DNA from: JBFLYC01 sp040756735
Lineage (GTDB): Bacteria; Bacillota; DSM-16504; Desulfitibacterales; Desulfitibacteraceae
Direction: 5' to 3'
Length of the DNA: 64,000 nucleotides
Assembly (NCBI GenBank): GCA_040756735.1
Contig: JBFLYC010000001.1
Coordinates: forward strand, 62,001 to 126,000
Shown here: piece after piece, positions 59,766 through 64,000 of the stretch
How the letters are laid out: each line of letters starts with the position of its first letter
Position numbering within the stretch: position 1 is the first letter of the stretch
Notes under the pieces: model-generated
Told to the model about the DNA's origin: nothing
The model's database searches: none
What the model saw: the letters and a program-made list of their open reading frames with translations, nothing else
Made by a program: the position numbers and the translations under genes

Positions 59766-61283
59766 TCATTGTCTTTTTTTAGTATTTTTTTCTCTTCTAG
59801 GTTTCATTGCTGGTACCCCTTGCCTGTCGGCATCAACAGGTTTTACAAAACTTGGTCTAGTGTTCTGCATGGATACAGGTGTTCTGATTATTACAGTTTT
59901 AAGGGCGTTAAAGTTAAGGGGTATTAAAGGCCACATATAAGGAACTCCAAAACTTCTTGTTATGACTAAAAATACAAACACAAGTATTATTGACCCGATA
60001 AATCCAGGAAGTCTTAATAAACCGGTTGCTATTAAAAGAAATATTCGTACAATGGTGTTTGCGAGTCCTAACTCATAACTGGGTGTAGCAAATATTCCAA
60101 CCGCTGATACTGCTGCATACAATATGATTTCCGGGGAGAATAAACCTATTGTAATAGCAATGTCTCCTATTAGTATTGCAGCAATCAAACCTAAAGCAGT
60201 TGCCAATGCTGAAGGGGTGTGTATTGCTGCAATTCTTAAAAGATTAATACCAAATTCGGCAAAGAGAGCTTGTAAAAATAAGGGGACATTTCCTGTCTCT
60301 TCAGGTCCAATGAAAAGTAGTCCTTCAGGGAGCAGCCCGCGTTCAAGGGATAATAAAAGCCATAGAGGAAGCAGTATTACAGACATAAAAACACCTGCAT
60401 ACCTTACAATTCTTAGAAATGCTCCTATAAAAGGTCCTTGTCTGTATTCTTCAGCATGCTGCAAATGGTGGAAGATTGTCACCGGTAAAATCATTACACT
60501 TGGTGAAGTGTCAACTATTATTAAAATATGCCCTTCCAATAAATGAACAGCTGCCACATCAGGTCGTTCAGTATATCTAACCTTTGGGAAAGGATTCCAA
60601 AAGCTCCCTGGAGTTATCAACTCTTCTAAGGATTTCTCTCCCATTGGCAAACCGTCTATATTGACTTCTTTAATGTTGTTTTTTACTGTCTCCACCAGCT
60701 CTTTGTTGGCTACATCATCTAAATAAACCACACAGACATCAGTTTGCGACCTTTTCCCAACCTTGAATATTTCTACCCGCATTCTTGGATCCCGAATTCT
60801 TCTTCTTAATAAGGCGGTGTTAAAAATAATGGTTTCAACAAATCCATCCCTTGAGCCCCTTACTACCCTTTCTAAATCAGGTTCCTCTGGACCTCTAATA
60901 GGGTATTCCCTAACATCCAAGATGACAATTTTATCTGATCCTTCAACTACAACAGCCATTGCACCAGATAAAATAGAATAAATAACATTATCCATTTTAT
61001 CTTCAGTTTCTACTTCAATATAGGGAATGTGTCTTGCGATTAGTTTTTCAATGGAAAATGGTCTAAGTTCTGACCGACAGACTATTTCAAGAGATTTAAT
61101 AATTAAAGTTACCATATCATCTTTAATAAATCCATCAACAAAGAACATCCCAAATTTTTTGTCAGCAAATTCCATTTCCCGATACACTAGATCAAAATTT
61201 TCTTCCAAACCAAGTCGTTTTTGAAGATACTCAACGTTAATACTAAAATCTTTTTTGACAATTGCGGTTTCATCTTCAGACAC
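59766..61283 (-). CDS. spoVAF: Stage V sporulation protein AF (GerA family)
   Basis: A 505-residue GerA-type protein. A soluble N-terminal domain to about residue 280 includes SGAMAVVVEGSDKIVILDVR, RGSRDGFVETIIFNTALLRRR and PFPKVRYTERPDV; then five membrane helices (FMSVILLPLWLLLSL, ALGLIAAILIGDIAI, LLIATGLLRLPGFIG). In Bacillus SpoVAF works with the SpoVA channel and germinant receptors. GTG 61283 lies eight bases after AGGAG; GTG 61292 is too near. It overlaps spoVAE by eight bases. Although a plain GerA receptor subunit is possible, the linked spoVAE supports SpoVAF. Confidence 0.88.
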   Translation of the reverse strand: MSEDETAIVKKDFSINVEYLQKRLGLEENFDLVYREMEFADKKFGMFFVDGFIKDDMVTLIIKSLEIVCRSELRPFSIEKLIARHIPYIEVETEDKMDNVIYSILSGAMAVVVEGSDKIVILDVREYPIRGPEEPDLERVVRGSRDGFVETIIFNTALLRRRIRDPRMRVEIFKVGKRSQTDVCVVYLDDVANKELVETVKNNIKEVNIDGLPMGEKSLEELITPGSFWNPFPKVRYTERPDVAAVHLLEGHILIIVDTSPSVMILPVTIFHHLQHAEEYRQGPFIGAFLRIVRYAGVFMSVILLPLWLLLSLERGLLPEGLLFIGPEETGNVPLFLQALFAEFGINLLRIAAIHTPSALATALGLIAAILIGDIAITIGLFSPEIILYAAVSAVGIFATPSYELGLANTIVRIFLLIATGLLRLPGFIGSIILVFVFLVITRSFGVPYMWPLIPLNFNALKTVIIRTPVSMQNTRPSFVKPVDADRQGVPAMKPRREKNTKKRQ

Positions 61284-61836
61284 TAAAACCACTCCTGGAT
61301 AAAATTTCTTTTATTGCTTTTAATGTGACTGGAGTTCCTTTATTTACACTATCACAACCATCCATTTTTCCTGTATCCCCAGTGCCAATTATTACGGGAA
61401 CAGCGACTTTTTTTAAAATTTCTACTGTATCACCAGATAAGCCAGCTCCAGTGGGAAAACCGTTTTTATCCACACCTTGGGAAATTACATTTCCATATCT
61501 ATCAACAGAAGAATCAACATTGATTTCTTCAGTATGGGAAGTGTTTGATGCAACGGCAACGACCCCTAATATATCTATATCAGGGTTACTAATTAGATGT
61601 TCCAACACCTGTTCTCCTTTACCCTGGCCTGTTTTGCCGCGATCATCAATCATTACTAATATGGGATCATAAGGTGTCTTCATAATCAGCTCGACTAATT
61701 CTTCTCCTGATAAAGGCGTAGGATTACCTGCAGAACTTGAGATGCATCTTCCGCCAACTGACATTGCAACTTGTTCAACTGCTGTTTTGGCGACTTGATC
61801 ACCATCAGTAATTATTACGACCTTTCTTTTTTTCAT
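61276..61836 (-). CDS. spoVAE: Stage V sporulation protein AE (SpoVAEa type)
   Basis: A 186-residue soluble protein. KRKVVIITDGDQVAKTAVEQ, RCISSSAGNPTPLSG and VMIDDRGKTGQGKGEQVL are typical of the soluble SpoVAEa; NVDSSVDRYGNVI and GTGDTGKMDG follow. ATG 61836 follows AAGG by eight bases. It overlaps the start of spoVAF. The other spoVA genes (C, D, Eb) are not seen in the window. Role in calcium-dipicolinate transport or germination by homology. Confidence 0.88.
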   Translation of the reverse strand: MKKRKVVIITDGDQVAKTAVEQVAMSVGGRCISSSAGNPTPLSGEELVELIMKTPYDPILVMIDDRGKTGQGKGEQVLEHLISNPDIDILGVVAVASNTSHTEEINVDSSVDRYGNVISQGVDKNGFPTGAGLSGDTVEILKKVAVPVIIGTGDTGKMDGCDSVNKGTPVTLKAIKEILSRSGFSV

Positions 61837-61964
61837 GACTTTAACCTTACCTATTTTAATACCAGTCCACAAAAATATTTTTTCTTCTAAAAATTAAATT
61901 ATTCATATCATATCTATATAATCTAATAGACCACTTCGTCTTTTAATACAAAATATCCTTAAAT

Positions 61965-61998
61965 TATTTTAGGCTGTTGAAAACAACAGCCTAAAATA
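61965..61998 (-). terminator. Strong hairpin between dodecin and spoVAE
   Basis: TATTTTAGGCTGTTG-AAAA-CAACAGCCTAAAATA, a perfect 15-base stem whose flanks supply T and A runs. It probably ends the dodecin transcript. Confidence 0.65.
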
Positions 61999-62013
61999 CA
62001 AAACAAAGTTAGC

Positions 62014-62262
62014 TTATAACATGTCTTGTTGATAATGGGGTTGTGCGTGATGAACTTGAGGATGCCTATTAGTTGTATAAGCAATCTTAACATTAGCCTT
62101 GTAATCTGTTAACTGACCATTTACCACATCTGCTGTTAAGTTATAAATCTCTACTCCAGTTATATTAGGAACTTCTCTGGAAGCTTCATTAACTGCTTGC
62201 TGAACTGCATCTTTCCAACTAGAGTGAGATTCGCCAACTAATTCAATTACTTTTACATGCAT
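62014..62262 (-). CDS. Dodecin with a His-rich C-terminal tail
   Basis: An 82-residue dodecin, a small flavin-binding protein that forms a 12-subunit shell. VIELVGESHSSWKDAVQQAV (with the flavin-stacking Trp), NITGVEIYNLTADVVNGQL and YKANVKIAYTT match the family. The last 16 residues (RHPQVHHAQPHYQQDML) go beyond the usual end and are rich in His and Gln. It stores flavin and protects it from light in characterised members. It lies between sigF and spoVAE in place of the usual spoVA genes. Confidence 0.9.
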   Translation of the reverse strand: MHVKVIELVGESHSSWKDAVQQAVNEASREVPNITGVEIYNLTADVVNGQLTDYKANVKIAYTTNRHPQVHHAQPHYQQDML

Positions 62263-62351
62263 TTTTTACATTCGCCTCCCAAAATTATTTCTTTAATAGT
62301 ATTTCCAACGAATATTAAGTTATGCTGTTCAATAGTATTTTTTATTTACTC

Positions 62352-62386
62352 AAAAAAATAATCCTGGCCATGAAGTCAGGATGATT
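62352..62386 (-). terminator. Rho-independent terminator after sigF
   Basis: ATCCTG (62361-62366) pairs with CAGGAT (62377-62382), with outer AAT/ATT pairs, followed on the minus strand by TTTTTTT. It ends the spoIIA operon. Confidence 0.75.
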
Positions 62387-63152
62387 CTTTTAAAATATTT
62401 TTTATATTTTTTAAAGCCTGCCTTTCTATCCTTGATACCTGGACCTGAGATAAACCAATGATCTCTGCAACCTCCATCTGTGTTTTATCTTGAAAAAATC
62501 TCAACAAAATTATCTGCCTATGTTTTTGGGGGAGATGCTTTAAGACATCCCTGACTGCAAACTTTTCAAACCATGCATCCTCATCACTTTTATTGTCACT
62601 TAGCTGATCTATGACTAATATGGGATCCCCCTCATCCTGATAGAGTGTATCATGAATTGAACTTGGTGACTGACTTGCATCTAAGGCTGCAATTATTTCT
62701 TCTTTGTTAATGCCCATTTTTTCGCTTAATTCAACAACACTGGGTTCTCTTCCTAGTTCTTTTGTGAGTTGCTCTTTTATTTTATATGTTTTATAAGCAG
62801 TTTCTTTTAATGACCTGCTGATCTTAACAGTACCATCATCTCTTAAAAACCTTCTGATTTCTCCTAATATCATCGGAACTGCATATGTAGAAAACTTTAC
62901 ATTATAATTTAAGTCAAATTTGTCTATTGCTTTAATCAAGCCAATTGTACCAATTTGAAATAAATCTTCCAGTTCATATCCTCTATTTTCAAACCTTTGT
63001 ACAAGGTTAAATACTAGCTTTAAGTTGCAATTAATCAGTTTTTCTCTCGCTTCTGGGTCTCCATTTTTTGCCAAAGTCAATAATTCTATCATTTCTTTTT
63101 CCGACAACAAGGGGAATCTTGGAAGATTCATGTCTGATAATCGTGATCCCAT
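62376..63152 (-). CDS. sigF: Sporulation sigma factor F
   Basis: A 258-residue sigma-70 family protein, the first forespore-specific sigma factor. Region 2 shows YELEDLFQIGTIGLIKAIDK and KFSTYAVPMILGEIRRFLRD; region 3 GREPSVVELSEKMG; region 4 TQMEVAEIIGLSQVQVSRIE. The order spoIIAA-spoIIAB-sigF identifies it as SigF rather than SigG. ATG 63152 follows AAGGTGAT by five bases, close to the spoIIAB stop. It is held by SpoIIAB and released by SpoIIAA. Confidence 0.96.
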   Translation of the reverse strand: MGSRLSDMNLPRFPLLSEKEMIELLTLAKNGDPEAREKLINCNLKLVFNLVQRFENRGYELEDLFQIGTIGLIKAIDKFDLNYNVKFSTYAVPMILGEIRRFLRDDGTVKISRSLKETAYKTYKIKEQLTKELGREPSVVELSEKMGINKEEIIAALDASQSPSSIHDTLYQDEGDPILVIDQLSDNKSDEDAWFEKFAVRDVLKHLPQKHRQIILLRFFQDKTQMEVAEIIGLSQVQVSRIERQALKNIKNILKESS

Positions 63153-63158
63153 CACACA

Positions 63159-63647
63159 TCACCTTATCTTGACATTATCAATATTTCTATCATGCTTGCT
63201 ATCCTGTTTAGTAGTTTTAAGTTTCTTCTCCATTATAACCGTTGTGCCCTTGTTTAATTTGGAATGAACTATTACTTTATCCATAAATGAATTCATAAAA
63301 ACAAAACCCAACCCCATTCTTTCAGGATTTGTTGAATAGGCAGGCTGTAAAGCAAGATTAATATCAGGTATACCCTTCCCTTCATCTTTTACTTCAATTA
63401 TTAGTTTATTAGTATATAAAGTTGCCTTTATTTTAATAAGGCCTTCCACAGAACTATTGTATCCATGTAAAATGCAGTTTGAAACAGCCTCGGATACAGC
63501 AACTTTTATTTCTTCCAGGTCATTTAAAGTCATTTCTTCTTGAGCAGCAAAAGATGCCACTGTAATACGCGCTAATCCTACATTTTCAGGTAAGCTTAGA
63601 AATTCTAAAGACATTGCATTTCTTACTTTATTATTAGCGTCTTGCAT
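63159..63647 (-). CDS. spoIIAB: Anti-sigma F factor SpoIIAB
   Basis: A 162-residue serine kinase of the GHKL fold. The N box EIKVAVSEAVSNCILHGY, DEGKGIPDI (G1) and RMGLGFVFMNSFMD are conserved. It binds SigF with ATP, or phosphorylates SpoIIAA. ATG 63647 lies eight bases after AGAGGAG; the frame extends to 63683 within spoIIAA. The C-terminal tail KTTKQDSKHDRNIDNVKIR is longer and more basic than in Bacillus. Confidence 0.95.
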   Translation of the reverse strand: MQDANNKVRNAMSLEFLSLPENVGLARITVASFAAQEEMTLNDLEEIKVAVSEAVSNCILHGYNSSVEGLIKIKATLYTNKLIIEVKDEGKGIPDINLALQPAYSTNPERMGLGFVFMNSFMDKVIVHSKLNKGTTVIMEKKLKTTKQDSKHDRNIDNVKIR

Positions 63648-63660
63648 AACAATCTCTCCT

Positions 63661-63984
63661 CTAACCTTGATAGGTAATATCATTAACAGGTATTAGATTA
63701 ACCAGACCTGATAACTCAAGGATCCGTTTTACTTGTGGTTGTACTTCAATTATTGAAAGGTTTCTTCCTTCTGTTTTTAATCTTTTATATCTTCCTAATA
63801 AGACTCCTAATCCTGAACTATCTATAAATCCAACATTATAAAAATCTAATATCATGCCCTTCCCAGGATTGTTGTCAAGTAGTGTTTCTAACTGGTTTCT
63901 AAAATCGTCAGCTACTTTGAGGTCTAACTCTCCTAATAACTTTACTAAAATGGTATCTCCATAAATATAAGTTTCTTTTACCAC
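63661..63984 (-). CDS. spoIIAA: Anti-anti-sigma factor SpoIIAA
   Basis: A 107-residue STAS-domain protein. The phosphorylation site is in VGFIDSSGLGVLLGRYK (Ser56 or Ser57). When unphosphorylated it binds SpoIIAB and frees SigF; SpoIIE, not in the window, removes the phosphate. GTG 63984 lies seven bases after AAGGGGGA. It is the first gene of the operon seen here; its promoter lies outside or just at the right edge. Confidence 0.95.
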   Translation of the reverse strand: MVKETYIYGDTILVKLLGELDLKVADDFRNQLETLLDNNPGKGMILDFYNVGFIDSSGLGVLLGRYKRLKTEGRNLSIIEVQPQVKRILELSGLVNLIPVNDITYQG

Positions 63985-64000
63985 ATTTTGTTCCCCCTTA

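Overview
The window is AT-rich DNA of an endospore-forming, low-GC Gram-positive bacterium, most likely a member of the Clostridia (Peptococcaceae-like; inference from gene content and order). The evidence is the sporulation set (spoIIAA-spoIIAB-sigF, spoVAE/spoVAF, spoIIP, spoIVA, spmA-spmB, ytfJ, a YIEGIA protein with its small partner), an IspH fused to ribosomal protein S1, type-2 IPP isomerase, a HutP homologue, and strong AGGAGG ribosome sites with frequent GTG and TTG starts. No phage, transposon, CRISPR array or rRNA operon is visible. Almost everything lies on the minus strand; the exception is a plus-strand island at about 3.8-8.4 kb.

Layout. 1-1852: the N-terminal part of a secreted multi-domain Ig-like surface protein that continues outside the window. 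1.9-3.6 kb: metallo-beta-lactamase-fold hydrolase and a PflA-like radical SAM protein. 3.8-8.4 kb (plus strand): an unknown protein, a D-2-hydroxyacid dehydrogenase, and an operon of a small unknown protein, a PocR-GAF-PAS histidine kinase and a single-domain response regulator. 8.4-15.6 kb: RidA, a winged-helix/coiled-coil protein, TatA, a prenyl-synthase-like protein without its Asp-rich motifs, SpeD, and a two-gene unit of an alkaline-phosphatase-fold membrane protein and a GT4 glycosyltransferase. 15.6-16.7 kb: a decaying toxin-antitoxin islet with a hicB-like remnant, an intact XRE antitoxin, a frameshifted RelE/HigB-like toxin and a promoter carrying a palindrome. 16.86-21.15 kb: tRNA-Pro and the aspartate-family operon pheB-hom-thrB-lysC. 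21.2-24.8 kb: a TAXI-type TRAP transporter with a DUF1850 protein.

25.1-34.6 kb: spoIVA, gpsA, der, a DUF512 radical SAM protein, two DUF3189 proteins, the YIEGIA pair, spoIIP and a DUF1614 membrane protein. 34.7-45.3 kb: a dicarboxylate/amino-acid symporter, then fni, ispH-S1, plsC, cmk, a DAHP-synthase N-terminal domain on its own, aroH, hutP-like, a membrane-anchored unknown, an HI0933 flavoprotein, an FAH-family protein and ilvC. 45.4-56.4 kb: two unknowns, rluB, spmA-spmB, ytfJ, DUF2953, scpA-scpB, trpS, a site-2-type protease, a DHH-CBS-nucleotidyltransferase fusion and lysA. 56.6-59.7 kb: a three-gene 2-hydroxyacyl-CoA dehydratase/activator-type set. 59.8-64 kb: spoVAF, spoVAE, dodecin and the spoIIA operon.

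How the genes work together. The right end resembles the Bacillus order spoIIA-spoVA-lysA, but only the two distal spoVA genes are present, dodecin stands next to sigF, and the dehydratase-type trio lies between spoVAF and lysA. The middle joins housekeeping functions (Der, S1, Cmk, PlsC, GpsA) to spore-assembly genes. Many minus-strand genes overlap or are separated by fewer than 30 bases and are probably co-transcribed; hairpin terminators after tatA, speD, spoIVA, gpsA, gltP, ilvC, ytfJ, the activator gene and sigF mark likely transcript ends. I did not find a clear new defence or mobile system. The most unusual points are the prenyl-synthase homologue without catalytic motifs, the lone DAHP-synthase regulatory domain, the broken toxin with an intact antitoxin, three predicted promoters whose spacers contain palindromes, and the PocR kinase operon.
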